A stretch of DNA of 62,716 nt from Chloroflexota bacterium. GTDB taxonomy: Bacteria; Chloroflexota; Anaerolineae; Aggregatilineales; Phototrophicaceae. The position numbers and the translations under genes were made by a program. Of this stretch, positions 1-8,329 are shown piece by piece; position 1 is the first letter of the stretch; the number at the start of each line of letters is the position of its first letter. The DNA is taken from NCBI GenBank assembly GCA_009841405.1, contig VXLV01000089.1:36527-99242 (forward strand), given 5' to 3'. Below the pieces are notes generated by a model. That model searched no databases. It was not told where the DNA came from and was given only the letters and a program-made list of their open reading frames with translations.

Positions 1-90
1 TGCTTGTGTGGTTTCTCGCGGCCCCCCCCCCAACAAATCCACCCCGCGCCTCGGGGGCGCCGGGGGGCGCGGGGCCCCCCCCCCTGACTC
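1..90. other. low-complexity G/C window edge
   Basis: The first 90 bases are dominated by long C and G homopolymers (runs of 9-10) with no coding potential. The far end of the window looks the same, so this is more likely a contig edge with poor consensus than a biological element. The next 200 bases hold two palindromic repeats and the upstream region of the VanZ-like gene. Confidence 0.6.
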
Positions 91-101
91 CGCACAAACC
101 C

Positions 102-177
102 TGTAGGGGCGGCCAACCTGGCCGCCCGCATTAGCGTCGGCATGCCTTTACGGGCGACCTGGTAGGTCGCCCCTACG
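102..177. repeat. two palindromic repeats, inverted to each other
   Basis: The first unit (102-129) has arms GGGCGGCCA and TGGCCGCCC. The second (about 146-177) is in reverse orientation, with arms GGGCGACC and GGTCGCCC followed by CCTACG. Both belong to the dispersed family with consensus TGTAGGGGCG..CGCCCGCA found throughout this window. The arms differ between the two units but each pair is complementary. Confidence 0.85.
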
Positions 178-292
178 CCCGCCTTGGATAATGCTGTCAC
201 AGCGAGAATCCCGGCGCTACCCGCAACGTCCCGCTTAAACTGACGTAATTCGATACAATCGTATTGGTTGCGCGATTGCGAACCCGAGCACG

Positions 293-865
293 ATGGCTAT
301 TTTCAGTTCGAAACGCGAGCGCCGGATCTGGCTAGCGGTGGCGATCGTCCTGGCGGGCATCTACGCCACGCTGGGCCAGACGCCGGCGATCGTCGCCGCG
401 TTAGGCACAGATCTGATCGAAAGCGCGGAAGCCAACCTCGTCTTCGCGCTGCTGATTCTGCTGGTGGTGATCCCGGTCTTCTTCGTAGACAAGCGGTTGG
501 CTCGGCTCGAGATCGCGGTCGGCATCGGCATCCTCGCCGTGTTCCTGCTGACCTGGCTGCGGCTGGGCTCCTGGGAAGAACGCACGCACCTCTTCGAGTA
601 CGCGCTGGTCGCTGCGCTCGTGCATGAAGCGCTGCTGGAACGGCGCGACAACGGGGGCCGCGTGCCCGCGCCAACGCTGCTGGCGCTGCTGATGTCACTG
701 CTACTCGGTTTGTTGGACGAGACGATACAATACTTGCTGCCCAACCGCGTCTTTGACCCGGTCGATGTCGCCTTCAATTCGCTCGCCGCTACGGTGATTA
801 TCGGGTCGAGATGGCTGTTCCGGCAGCTGCGGGCCTGGGTTGAGCGCCGCCGAGGCCGAGTATGA
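293..865 (+). CDS. VanZ-like membrane protein
   Basis: A 190-residue integral membrane protein with a short cytoplasmic start, a first membrane segment at about residues 12-30, further segments at about 48-62 and 72-90, and a C-terminal pair around 125-140 and 155-172. The C-terminal half carries the VanZ-type pattern: E-x-THLFEYALVAALVHEAL, then LLDETIQYLLPNRVFDPVDV followed by N-S-L. VanZ proteins are small membrane proteins of unclear biochemistry, named for teicoplanin resistance but mostly found without resistance genes. There is no clear Shine-Dalgarno in front of the ATG. The gene stands alone, 42 bases before the next gene on the same strand. The family call is fairly secure; the cellular role is unknown. 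Confidence 0.75.
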   Translation: MAIFSSKRERRIWLAVAIVLAGIYATLGQTPAIVAALGTDLIESAEANLVFALLILLVVIPVFFVDKRLARLEIAVGIGILAVFLLTWLRLGSWEERTHLFEYALVAALVHEALLERRDNGGRVPAPTLLALLMSLLLGLLDETIQYLLPNRVFDPVDVAFNSLAATVIIGSRWLFRQLRAWVERRRGRV

Positions 866-907
866 CGCGCGGCAGCGCTTACACGTAGCGAGAATCTGGA
901 GGAAAAG

Positions 908-1939
908 ATGCGACTGGGACTGAATATCGGCTATTCCGGCGCGCGGATCGACCTGCCGCTGGATCTGATTCAAGAAGCCGACCGGCTGGGCTATCATGCT
1001 GTCTGGGCCGCGGAAGCCTATGGCTCCGATTGCATCACGCCGCTGGCCTGGATCGGCGCTTTGACGCGCAAGATCAAGCTGGGCTCCTCCATCATGCAGA
1101 TGCCCGCGCGCAGCCCGGCCATGACCGCCATGACTGCTATCACCCTGGATCAGCTTTCGGGCGGGCGCTTCTTGCTCGGGCTGGGGCTATCGGGCCCGCA
1201 AGTTGTGGAAGGCTGGCATGGCCGCCCTTACGGCAAGCCGCTGGGCAAGACCCGCGAATACGTCGCTATTGTGCGCAAGATTCTCGCGCGTGAGGCGCCG
1301 CTGACGCACAACGGCGACCACTATCAGATTCCCTTTCAAGGGGCGGGCGCCACCGGCCTAGGCATCCCTCTGAAGAGCATCATCCACGGCCGCTCCGACC
1401 TGCCGATTTATCTCGCCGCCATCGGCCCCAAGAATGTCGCGCTGACCGCCGAGATCGCGGATGGCTGGCTGCCGATCTTCTTCGCGCCCGCTCACTACGA
1501 CACTGCCTACGCGCCTGCCGTGAACGCGGGTCTGGCCCGGGCCGGCGCCGGCAAAAGCCGTGGTCAATTCGATATCGCGCCCTCGGTTACAGTCGTCATC
1601 GAAGACGAGCTGGAACTCGCCTACAATCAGCTCAAGCCGGTTCTGGCGCTGTACATCGGCGGCATGGGCGCAAAAGGCAAGAACTTTTATCACGATTTGG
1701 CATGCCGCTTCGGTTTCGCCGAGGCGGCCGATACGATTCAGAACCTGTACTTGCAGGGGCGCAAGGGCGAAGCCATCATGGCCGTGCCCGACGCCTTGGT
1801 CGACGCGGTGGCTCTGGTCGGCTCGAAGGCGCGCATCCGCGACCGGCTGCAACTCTGGCGCGACTGCCCGGTGACGACGCTGAATATCACCGCATTCACG
1901 GTTGACGCCGTCCGCTTTCTGGCGGAGGAAGTGCTTTAG
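908..1939 (+). CDS. LLM-class F420-dependent oxidoreductase
   Basis: A 343-residue luciferase-like monooxygenase-fold protein. The N-terminus ([11 protein letters not shown]) is a typical first beta strand. It is followed by the [17 protein letters not shown] strand-helix region and a long barrel with [18 protein letters not shown], the usual glycine-rich cofactor region of F420-dependent members. Proteins of this length and order are normally F420- rather than FMN-dependent, and oxidise or reduce small substrates that cannot be predicted. A strong GGAGG lies seven bases before the ATG. It is monocistronic as far as can be seen and followed by two degenerate palindromic repeats. F420 biosynthesis genes are not in the window, so cofactor choice is inferred from the family. 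Confidence 0.85.
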   Translation: MRLGLNIGYSGARIDLPLDLIQEADRLGYHAVWAAEAYGSDCITPLAWIGALTRKIKLGSSIMQMPARSPAMTAMTAITLDQLSGGRFLLGLGLSGPQVVEGWHGRPYGKPLGKTREYVAIVRKILAREAPLTHNGDHYQIPFQGAGATGLGIPLKSIIHGRSDLPIYLAAIGPKNVALTAEIADGWLPIFFAPAHYDTAYAPAVNAGLARAGAGKSRGQFDIAPSVTVVIEDELELAYNQLKPVLALYIGGMGAKGKNFYHDLACRFGFAEAADTIQNLYLQGRKGEAIMAVPDALVDAVALVGSKARIRDRLQLWRDCPVTTLNITAFTVDAVRFLAEEVL

Positions 1940-1971
1940 TCGGCGCATAATTCGCAATACCAATCCAGCCT

Positions 1972-2051
1972 TGTAGCGGCGACCCGATGGCTCGCCCGAA
2001 ATCTATGCCGTAAACATTGGGCAGGGGGCGAGCCGATGGCTAGCCCCTACA
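1972..2051. repeat. two degenerate palindromic repeats
   Basis: Two decayed copies of the dispersed hairpin family in opposite orientation (1972-1998 and 2020-2051). Each has one or more arm mismatches; in the second, GGGCGAGCC faces GGCTAGCCC. They fill most of the space between the LLM oxidoreductase gene and the dusB leader. Confidence 0.75.
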
Positions 2052-2060
2052 ATGTTTTTC

Positions 2061-2087
2061 TCTGTGTTCTCTGTGATCTCTGTGGTT
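2061..2087 (+). repeat. 9-bp periodic leader repeat (3 units)
   Basis: Three head-to-tail 9-mers, TCTGTGTTC, TCTGTGATC and TCTGTGGTT, followed by 13 bases and then the dusB ATG. No Shine-Dalgarno is present in the gap, so this repeat is the only recognisable element in front of the start. The same arrangement recurs before the Gfo/Idh gene and at 61000. Confidence 0.85.
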
Positions 2088-2100
2088 AAATTCCCTTATC

Positions 2101-3111
2101 ATGCTCGCTCAGACCCGCATCGCCCTCAAGCCCCTGCGCATTGGCGACATCGTCATCGACGCGCCACTGACCCTGGCGCCGATGGCCGGGCACACCAATT
2201 TCGCCCTGCGCAGCCTGTGCCGTGAGCTGGGCGGCTGCGGCCTGGTCTGCACCGAACTCATCAGCAGCAATATCGTCAAGAATTCGCGCCGGCGGGCTGT
2301 GCAGCGCTTCGACTGGCGCGCGAGCGAGCGCCCGGTCGCCGTTCAGCTCTTCGGCGTCGAGCCGCAAATTGTCGCCGAAGCGGCGCGCGTTGTCGTCGAT
2401 CATGGCGCCGATATCGTCGATATCAATATGGGCTGCTGGGTGCCCAAGATCGCCAAAAAGGGCGCTGGCGCGGCGCTGCTGCGCGATGTCCGCGCTGCGA
2501 CCGCTGTGGTCGAGGCGGTGGTGAAGGCGGTTGACGCGCCGGTCACGGTCAAGGTGCGCAGCGGCTTTGAGGACGGCGTCGTCACCGCCGTGCCCTTCGC
2601 GGTCGCGGCCGAAGCCGTTGGCGCCCAGGCAGTGGCGGTGCATGCGCGCTTCGCCGGGCAAGGTCACAGCGGCGCGGCCGACTGGGAGGTCATCGCCGCG
2701 GTCAAGGACGCCGTGCGCCACATGCCCATCATCGGCAACGGTGATGTCCACTCCGGCGAAGACGCCCGGCGCATGCTCGACCAGACTGGCTGCGACGCCG
2801 TAATGCTCGGACGGGCGGCGCTGGGGCGGCCCTGGCTCTTCCGGCAAGTCGCGACCTACTTGGCGACCGGTATCAGCTTGCGAGAGCCGTCCCGAGCCGA
2901 GCGCGCCCGCATCGCCCTGCGGCACGCGCAGTTGACACTGGAAACGACTCATCTGCCCGAGCATGTCGCCGTCCGCGAGCTGCGGGGCCAAATCAGCAAG
3001 TACAAGCTGGACGCGCCCGGCTCGGCAAAGGTGCGGAATCGGCTGGTGCGGATTGAGTTTTACGCCGAGTTGGAGTCTATTCTTGGCAGCGTTGCAAATG
3101 AAACGCAATAA
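2101..3111 (+). CDS. dusB: tRNA-dihydrouridine synthase, DusB type
   Basis: A 336-residue FMN-dependent enzyme that reduces specific uridines of tRNA to dihydrouridine. The N-terminal TIM barrel opens with LTLAPMAGHTNFALRSLCRE, the FMN-binding start of the Dus family. It continues with DINMGCWVPKIAKKGAGAAL, which holds the active-site Cys of the GCP motif, here with Trp instead of Pro. VHARFAGQGHSGAADW and IIGNGDVHSGEDARRML..GCDAVMLGRAALGRPWLF complete the barrel. The C-terminal helical domain (about 250-336) is present, so the gene is full length. There is no Shine-Dalgarno; a 9-bp periodic repeat ends 13 bases before the ATG. The Pro-to-Trp change beside the catalytic Cys is the only oddity. 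The family call is secure; subclass B is by resemblance. Confidence 0.93.
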   Translation: MLAQTRIALKPLRIGDIVIDAPLTLAPMAGHTNFALRSLCRELGGCGLVCTELISSNIVKNSRRRAVQRFDWRASERPVAVQLFGVEPQIVAEAARVVVDHGADIVDINMGCWVPKIAKKGAGAALLRDVRAATAVVEAVVKAVDAPVTVKVRSGFEDGVVTAVPFAVAAEAVGAQAVAVHARFAGQGHSGAADWEVIAAVKDAVRHMPIIGNGDVHSGEDARRMLDQTGCDAVMLGRAALGRPWLFRQVATYLATGISLREPSRAERARIALRHAQLTLETTHLPEHVAVRELRGQISKYKLDAPGSAKVRNRLVRIEFYAELESILGSVANETQ

Positions 3112-3568
3112 TGTTCTGTGGCGAGACCTGCGGCTTGGGATGAATTGTCAACTGTGCCATATTCTTGCAACCAAGTCGTTCAGCGCATTTTCGAGTCATA
3201 CTCCAGAGCTTCCACAATGACAGATTGGCTACGCTACATTGTGGTTATTTCACTTTTCCCGATCATTCCTGCCTCTGTTTTCTCTTTGCTGAAAGGCGAG
3301 ACTTTGCAAGTTCAAGGCATACTCGACGGTTCAGAACTCGATACGCTATCCGTGGTTATTCTAGCGAGTACAAGAAGTGACTTGGAAAGTCTTCGCTTGC
3401 GCTATCCAAGACCGGAAACTACCGCCGAGTGACAACTTTGCTTGTACCCGATATGTTACAATGCAGCGTCTTCTATGGTACGGCTGATGTGAAATTGAGT
3501 TGCCAAAAGCGGGCTGATCTCCAAATTGGCAAGCATCGAACCAACCATGTGGCTAGCCAGCCCGATGA
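3112..3568. other. AT-richer region, no secure gene
   Basis: This stretch is less GC-rich than its surroundings. The best reading frame is 3217-3432 (+), which could encode a 71-residue protein with one hydrophobic N-terminal segment (WLRYIVVISLFPIIPASVF). It has no recognisable family and no good ribosome-binding site. The region leads into a decayed DUF4276 gene, so it may be debris from the same acquired locus. Confidence 0.4.
3217..3432 (+). CDS. possible small membrane-anchored protein
   Basis: A 71-residue open frame starting MTDWLRYIVVISLF with one hydrophobic segment at about residues 5-22, then a polar tail ending RYPRPETTAE. I do not recognise a family. It lies between dusB and a DUF4276 remnant, in DNA of lower GC than the neighbours, and may equally be non-coding or the remains of a longer gene. 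No convincing Shine-Dalgarno precedes the ATG. Confidence 0.25.
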   Translation: MTDWLRYIVVISLFPIIPASVFSLLKGETLQVQGILDGSELDTLSVVILASTRSDLESLRLRYPRPETTAE

Positions 3569-3928
3569 ACAGTTCAGACGTTTCAATGCTCAAGCAATTT
3601 CACATCAGACTTTCCTGATGTCCATAAGCTTGAGTTCGAGGGTTTGCTGTTCAGCGACCCGAGTAAGCTTGCGTCTGTCTTAAGACGGCCGGATTTGTCG
3701 AAGCAATTCTGGCCGATTTGGAATGTGTTTGATACGCACGTACACATTGACGATAGTCCGGCAAGCGCGCCGAGCAAACGGCTTCAGCAGCCGTTTCCGC
3801 GCTCCAGAAAAGTTCAAATGGGCGAGCGCGCGGCACGGGCCAAAACGCTACAGAGAATCCGCCGGGAGTGCCCACTCCTTAACGACTGGCTCAGCAAGCT
3901 CGAACGTCTGCCCCCGCCGCCGGCCTAG
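3569..3928 (+). pseudogene. DUF4276-family C-terminal fragment
   Basis: An open frame without a usable start, bounded upstream by a TGA at 3566-3568. It encodes about 118 residues that match the C-terminal half of DUF4276 proteins: KLEFEGLLFSDPSKL (usual form HEFEALLFSDP), then PSKRLQQ, then RRECPLLNDWLSKLE. DUF4276 proteins are about 200 residues, have a TOPRIM-like fold, and normally sit beside AAA ATPase genes in defence-type loci. The N-terminal half and the ATPase partner are not visible, so this is read as a decayed gene. It overlaps the convergent permease gene by four bases at the stop codons. Confidence 0.6.
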
Positions 3929-5718
3929 TAGACCCCCCACAGCAGCGCCAGGCCCAGCAGCATGGTCAGCAGCGTGACTAGCGTCATGCCCGCGCCCACG
4001 CGCGAAAAGTCGCTGAACTTATAGCCGCCCGGCCCCATCATCAAGATATTCACCGGGTGCGAGATCGGCGTGATGAAAGCCAGCGAGCAAGCCATGGCCA
4101 CCGCCAGAGCCATCGCGCGCGGGTCAATGCCCATTTGGAGCGCGACTTTGATGGCGATCGGCCCCACCAGCAGGGGCGTCACTTGCCCGCCGATGACCTG
4201 CACGACCAGCATCGTCAGCACGGCGATGACCGCCGTCAACAGCAGCGGGCTGGCGTACGCCAGGCTCGCTTCCAGGATGGCGCCGACGCGGTCGGCCAGG
4301 CCGGTCTCGGTGATCGCCAGGCTGAGCGGCAGCATGCCCGCGACCAGGAATACCGTGCGCCAATCCACCGCCGCGTAGAACTGGTCCATCCGCAGGCAGC
4401 GGGTGAGCGCCATGCCCGCCGCGCCCGCCAGCATGGCAATCGGCAGGGGCACGATGCCCAAGACGGCTATCGCCAGGGCGAGGGCGGTGATGAGAATCGC
4501 GAAGGGCGCTTTGCGGCTTTCAATCGTTTGCGCCGAGTATTCGCCGGCGGGCAAGATGAAGTCGCGGCTGCGCGACAGATCCTGGATGTCCGCCGCTTGG
4601 CCCATGACCAGGATGGCGTCGCCGACTTTCAGCGGCATATTGCGCACGCCAGTGTGGTAGCTGCGTCCATCACGCCAAATCGCCATCGCCAGCAGGCCCG
4701 AGTCGCGGTTGAGTTTCAGCTCGGAGAGCGTCTTGCCGATGGCGTTGGAGCGGGGCGCGATCATGATCTCGATGGGTTCGATCGGCAACTCGTCCACGGC
4801 CGCGAGCGCGCCATTCTCGATGAGCTCGATGCCCCAGGCCAGCAACTGCTGCAGCCGTTCCTCGCGGCCGACAATCAGCAACTCGTCGGACGAGTAGATC
4901 ACCTGATTCGATTTGGGAATGGCGATAGTCTCGCGCCCGCGCCAGACCGCCGCCACCGTCAAGCCCAGCTTGGCGTTAATGTCGCTTTCCTGCACCGTAT
5001 GGCGGGCAAGGCGGGAGCCGGGCTTGACGCGCACATGCCACACCTGCGGCGCCAATTCATAGGTATCGCGCAGGTTGACCGGGCGCTGGGACTGCGCCAG
5101 CGACGCGCCGGCGGGCAGCAAGCGCCGCCCGAAAAGCAGCATGTAGAGCAGACCCGCCGCCACAATCATGCCGCCAACCGGCATAAAGTCTAACATGCCC
5201 AGGCCGGCGATGTCCTGCGCAATCAGCAGCTCGCTCATCAAGATATTGGCGGTGGTGAAATAGGTCGCCATGCCGCCGACGGTGACGCCGAAAGCGAGCG
5301 GGATCATCAGCTTGGCGGCGGCGACATCGCTTTCGCGCGCGGCCTGCACGACGGCCGGCAGCAGCACCGCCGCCGCCGCGACATTGTTCATGATCAGGGA
5401 AACGGCCGCGCCCGCCGCCATCACCAGGGCGATCAGCTTGGCCTCGGCGCCGCGCCCGTAGGTTTGCAGCTGCCGCCCCACCCACTGCATGACGCCCGTC
5501 TGCTCCAGGCCGCGCGTGATGACGAGCAAGCCGATAATGGTGATGACGACCGGGCTGCTGAAGCCGGAGAGGGCGGCTTCGGCAGGCACGAGCCGCGCCC
5601 CCGCGACTATGAGAAGGACGAGCAAGGCGATGATGTCGATGCGCAGACGCGTGCGGGCGATCAAGGCGAGCGCGCCGACAATGATGCCAATGACAGCGAG
5701 TTCGGGGTTGGTCAGCAT
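3925..5718 (-). CDS. SLC13-family permease with two TrkA-C domains
   Basis: A 597-residue transporter of the divalent anion/sodium symporter (SLC13, CitT-like) group. About six membrane segments lie in the first 200 residues (start MLTNPELAVIGIIVGALALI). Two consecutive TrkA-C (RCK_C) cytosolic domains follow at about 220-300 and 305-385, each with the AIxxR/DELLIVG or DAILVMG pattern. Another block of membrane segments runs to the C-terminus. This order is typical of bacterial SLC13 permeases of unknown anion specificity (sulfate, phosphate, dicarboxylates). A longer frame extends upstream to 5868, but the extra 50 residues are translated from a 9-bp repeat and overlap the divergent GH4 gene, so 5718 is preferred. 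The region up to that gene is a short divergent promoter space. Confidence 0.85.
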   Translation of the reverse strand: MLTNPELAVIGIIVGALALIARTRLRIDIIALLVLLIVAGARLVPAEAALSGFSSPVVITIIGLLVITRGLEQTGVMQWVGRQLQTYGRGAEAKLIALVMAAGAAVSLIMNNVAAAAVLLPAVVQAARESDVAAAKLMIPLAFGVTVGGMATYFTTANILMSELLIAQDIAGLGMLDFMPVGGMIVAAGLLYMLLFGRRLLPAGASLAQSQRPVNLRDTYELAPQVWHVRVKPGSRLARHTVQESDINAKLGLTVAAVWRGRETIAIPKSNQVIYSSDELLIVGREERLQQLLAWGIELIENGALAAVDELPIEPIEIMIAPRSNAIGKTLSELKLNRDSGLLAMAIWRDGRSYHTGVRNMPLKVGDAILVMGQAADIQDLSRSRDFILPAGEYSAQTIESRKAPFAILITALALAIAVLGIVPLPIAMLAGAAGMALTRCLRMDQFYAAVDWRTVFLVAGMLPLSLAITETGLADRVGAILEASLAYASPLLLTAVIAVLTMLVVQVIGGQVTPLLVGPIAIKVALQMGIDPRAMALAVAMACSLAFITPISHPVNILMMGPGGYKFSDFSRVGAGMTLVTLLTMLLGLALLWGVY

Positions 5719-5749
5719 GGCGCAAGTATACCCCAATGGCGCAAAAGAC

Positions 5750-5776
5750 TCTGTGTCCTCTGTGACCTCTGTGGTT
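5750..5776 (+). repeat. 9-bp periodic leader repeat (3 units)
   Basis: TCTGTGTCC, TCTGTGACC and TCTGTGGTT in tandem, followed by AAAT exactly as in front of dusB. It lies in the divergent space between the SLC13 permease and the GH4 gene, 36 bases before the GH4 ATG and in the same orientation as that gene. Confidence 0.85.
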
Positions 5777-5812
5777 AAATCAGATTCAGTTGCCGCTAAT
5801 GAGGATGAACCT

Positions 5813-7198
5813 ATGACCAAAATCAGCTTCATCGGCGCGGGCAGCACGGTATTCGCCAAGAATCTCATGGGCGATATCTGGAGCTACCCCGAGCTGGCCG
5901 ACGCCACAATCTGCCTGATGGATATCGACGCGAAGCGTCTCAAGCAGTCGCAGCAGGTGGCCGGGCACATCATCAATACGCTGGGCAACAGCCCAAAAGT
6001 AGCGGTCACGACCGACCGGCGGGAAGCGCTGGCCGGCGCCGATTATGTCGTCTGCATGATACAGGTCGGCGGCTATGAACCGGCTACAGTCATCGACTTT
6101 GAGATTCCCAAGAAATACGGTTTGCGCCAGACTATCGGCGATACGCTGGGAATCGGCGGCATCATGCGCGGATTGCGCACGATTCCCGCGCTGCTCGACA
6201 TCGCGCGGGACATGGAGGCGCTCTGCCCGCGGGCGCTGCTGATCAACTATGCCAATCCCATGTGCATGAACCAGTGGGCGCTCAGCCGCGCGACCGACAT
6301 CGCCACGGTCGGGCTCTGCCACAGCGTGCCGGGCACCGCTCATGAGCTGGCCCGCGATATCGGCGTTCCGCTTGAAGAGGTCAATTATCTGGTCGCCGGC
6401 ATTAACCACATGGCTTTCTACCTGAAATACGAGCGGCGCGACAACGGCGACGACCTCTACCCGCTGATTCATCAGGTTTATGACGATGGGCGCGTCCCGC
6501 CGACCAATCGCGTGCGCTACGAGATGTTCAAGCGCCTGGGTTATTTCGTCACCGAATCCAGCGAGCACTTCAGCGAGTATGTGCCCTGGTTCATCAAAGA
6601 CAGCGCGCCCGATTTGATCGACCGCTTCAACATCCCGCTGGACGAGTATATCGAGCGCTGCAAAGCCGGCATTATCAGCTGGCAGCTGCTGGAGCAAGCG
6701 GAAGCGGGTGGGCGCATCCCCTCGGAAGCCGAGATCCTGGACGCGCTGAAGGACGTCAACCCCATGCACAAAGGCTGGACCGTGCGCAGCATCACCGACT
6801 TGAACAAGGTCGAGCGCAGCGTCGAATATGGCTCGCATATCATCCACAGCATGGAGACGGGCGAGGCGCGGACGATCTACGGCAACCTGCCCAACAACAG
6901 CATCATCGACAACTTGCCCGCCGGCTGCTGCGTGGAAGTTCCCTGCCTGGTGGACGGCAACGGCATCCAGCCTACGCGCATCGGCGCCATCCCGCCGCAT
7001 CTGGCCGCGCTGATGCAGACCAATATCAATGTGCAGTCGCTGACGGTTGAGGCGGCGCTGACCGGCAAGCGCGAGCATATTTACCACGCCGCCATGCTCG
7101 ATCCCCATACCGCGGCCGAGCTGACGCTGGACGAGATCTGGTCGTTGGTGGACGAGCTGATTGAGGCGCACGGCGACTACTTGCCGCAATACGCGTAG
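5813..7198 (+). CDS. glycoside hydrolase family 4 (alpha-galactosidase/galacturonidase type)
   Basis: A 461-residue GH4 enzyme. GH4 enzymes use NAD+ and a divalent metal to cleave glycosides by oxidation-elimination. The NAD site is KISFIGAGSTVFAKNL at residues 2-17. The substrate and metal region has LLINYANPMCMNQWAL (Asn), TVGLCHSVPGTAHEL (metal Cys) and VAGINHMAFYLK (metal His). These motifs and the length fit the alpha-galactosidase/alpha-galacturonidase branch (MelA/LplD-like). No signal peptide is seen, so it acts in the cytoplasm on imported oligosaccharides. The start is set by GAGG nine bases upstream of MTKISF; a longer frame runs through the repeat. The stop codon is the TAG of a downstream palindromic repeat. 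The exact sugar is not determinable. Confidence 0.9.
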   Translation: MTKISFIGAGSTVFAKNLMGDIWSYPELADATICLMDIDAKRLKQSQQVAGHIINTLGNSPKVAVTTDRREALAGADYVVCMIQVGGYEPATVIDFEIPKKYGLRQTIGDTLGIGGIMRGLRTIPALLDIARDMEALCPRALLINYANPMCMNQWALSRATDIATVGLCHSVPGTAHELARDIGVPLEEVNYLVAGINHMAFYLKYERRDNGDDLYPLIHQVYDDGRVPPTNRVRYEMFKRLGYFVTESSEHFSEYVPWFIKDSAPDLIDRFNIPLDEYIERCKAGIISWQLLEQAEAGGRIPSEAEILDALKDVNPMHKGWTVRSITDLNKVERSVEYGSHIIHSMETGEARTIYGNLPNNSIIDNLPAGCCVEVPCLVDGNGIQPTRIGAIPPHLAALMQTNINVQSLTVEAALTGKREHIYHAAMLDPHTAAELTLDEIWSLVDELIEAHGDYLPQYA

Positions 7199-7267
7199 GG
7201 GCTACCTGTCAGGTCGTCCGCCGCCCGCCCGCGTCGAATTCTGTAGGGGCGAGCCTTGGCTCGCCCA
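7194..7267. repeat. two palindromic repeats
   Basis: A degenerate copy at 7194-7220 supplies the stop codon of the GH4 gene. An intact copy at 7242-7267 has arms GGGCGAGCC and GGCTCGCCC. The DNA between them (CGCCCGCGTCGAATTC) matches the DNA that precedes the repeats around 60870 and 61650, so the repeat travels with a flanking segment. Confidence 0.8.
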
Positions 7268-7286
7268 TCGCTTGCCGCGCCAACCC

Positions 7287-8129
7287 TCACAGCACATGCC
7301 GCGGCGAACGCAGCGTGTCGCGGTCCGTCACGATGACATAGTCCCGTCCGCGGATATGCGTCACCGGATAGTCGTCGCCGGGCGCGCCGAAGAGCGCCAG
7401 CCGCAGTACCGTATTGGCCCAATCCAGCGCGATGCCGTTGCGGCCATAGAGCCGGATGCACCGCGCCGCCAAAATCTCCCGCAGGCCCAGCGTGTAAGCG
7501 TAGCGCGGGAAGCTGGCAAGGTTGCCGCCGACCTGCGCGCGAATCGCGTTTATCGTCACTGTGTAGTCGTTCAGGCGAACCTTGCGGCTGGGCAGGTCGC
7601 GGACGCCCGGCTCGGGTTCGTTGAAGGCCAAGTGGCCGTGAATGCCAATGCCGCCGTAGCATGTGTCGATCCCGCCCAAGCTGGCGATGATCGCCGGCAG
7701 CGCGTCGATATTGCTTTGGTCGGGAAAATATACCTGTGCCGGATTCAGCCGGCAGTCCGCGGCGATGGCGTCCAGGAAGAGCGACCGCGCAATGCCCTCG
7801 AAGCTCAAGGGATGCGAGCTCGGCAGCACCGCGCCGGCTTCGTTGCAGTATTCGTCCATGAAGAAGAAATGGCAGTCGCGCAGCGAAAGCCGCGCCTGGT
7901 TCAGCAGCCGCGCCAGAACGGGATATTGTCCGGTCGGGCCCACGGGCAAGATCAAACGGGTTGGCTGCCCGGCTTCATTGTTCTGGCGAATCTCGTGAAA
8001 GATTGAGTCGGCCAGATGCCGATGCAGATCAGCGACGGTCTCGCAGACCACGAGACGTTCGGCCGCGCGCGCAATGACTTGCTGCGGGCTGAGCTGGTTG
8101 AGTTGGCGGATTTCGTCTTTGCGGTTCAT
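7287..8129 (-). CDS. NagB/RpiA-fold glucosamine-6-phosphate deaminase-like protein
   Basis: A 280-residue protein of the glucosamine-6-phosphate isomerase/deaminase family. It keeps the phosphate/substrate loop LPVGPTGQYP (about residue 61), the FFFMDEYC motif with the ring-opening acid, and GGIGIHGHLAFNEPEPG (about 158). In characterised NagB the last motif reads G-x-DGHIAFNEP; here the Asp two residues before the His is itself His, while the His and Glu are kept. That change removes the residue assigned as proton-transfer base, so deaminase activity on GlcN6P is uncertain and another sugar phosphate is possible. An AGGAAA sits eight bases before the ATG. The gene faces away from the GH4 gene and is preceded by a degenerate 9-bp repeat. 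Confidence 0.75.
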   Translation of the reverse strand: MNRKDEIRQLNQLSPQQVIARAAERLVVCETVADLHRHLADSIFHEIRQNNEAGQPTRLILPVGPTGQYPVLARLLNQARLSLRDCHFFFMDEYCNEAGAVLPSSHPLSFEGIARSLFLDAIAADCRLNPAQVYFPDQSNIDALPAIIASLGGIDTCYGGIGIHGHLAFNEPEPGVRDLPSRKVRLNDYTVTINAIRAQVGGNLASFPRYAYTLGLREILAARCIRLYGRNGIALDWANTVLRLALFGAPGDDYPVTHIRGRDYVIVTDRDTLRSPRHVL

Positions 8130-8163
8130 AGCGCGTTTCCTTTTGGCGGGAATGCGACGCTTT

Positions 8164-8182
8164 TGCCACCGAGTACACAGAG
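8164..8182 (-). repeat. 9-bp periodic leader repeat (2 units, degenerate)
   Basis: Read on the minus strand this is TCTGTGTAC TCGGTGGCA, upstream of the NagB-like gene and in its orientation. It ends 34 bases before the start codon, which has its own Shine-Dalgarno. Confidence 0.6.
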
Positions 8183-8329
8183 CTAAATTGAGGACTCAGA
8201 GGATTGATTACTGTTCGGCGAATTTATATGCCAGATAGCGAATTTAATGCTCTGAACTGGGAATAGTCGTGAAGATGACACTTCAGAGTCTATAATTCGG
8301 ACGGTAAATGACGATGACATGTGCAAGAC

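Noticed and set aside
2086..3108. Long open frame on the minus strand across dusB
   Set aside because: It is fully antisense to a gene with clear Dus motifs; high GC content keeps the opposite frame open. The translation has no recognisable family.
4057..5193. Plus-strand open frame of 378 codons across the SLC13 permease
   Set aside because: Antisense shadow rich in Arg/His/Gln with no family features; the minus-strand gene has membrane segments and TrkA-C domains.
5719..5868. N-terminal extension of the SLC13 permease
   Set aside because: The extra residues are encoded by a 9-bp repeat and the start of the divergent GH4 gene; the shorter start gives a normal first membrane segment.
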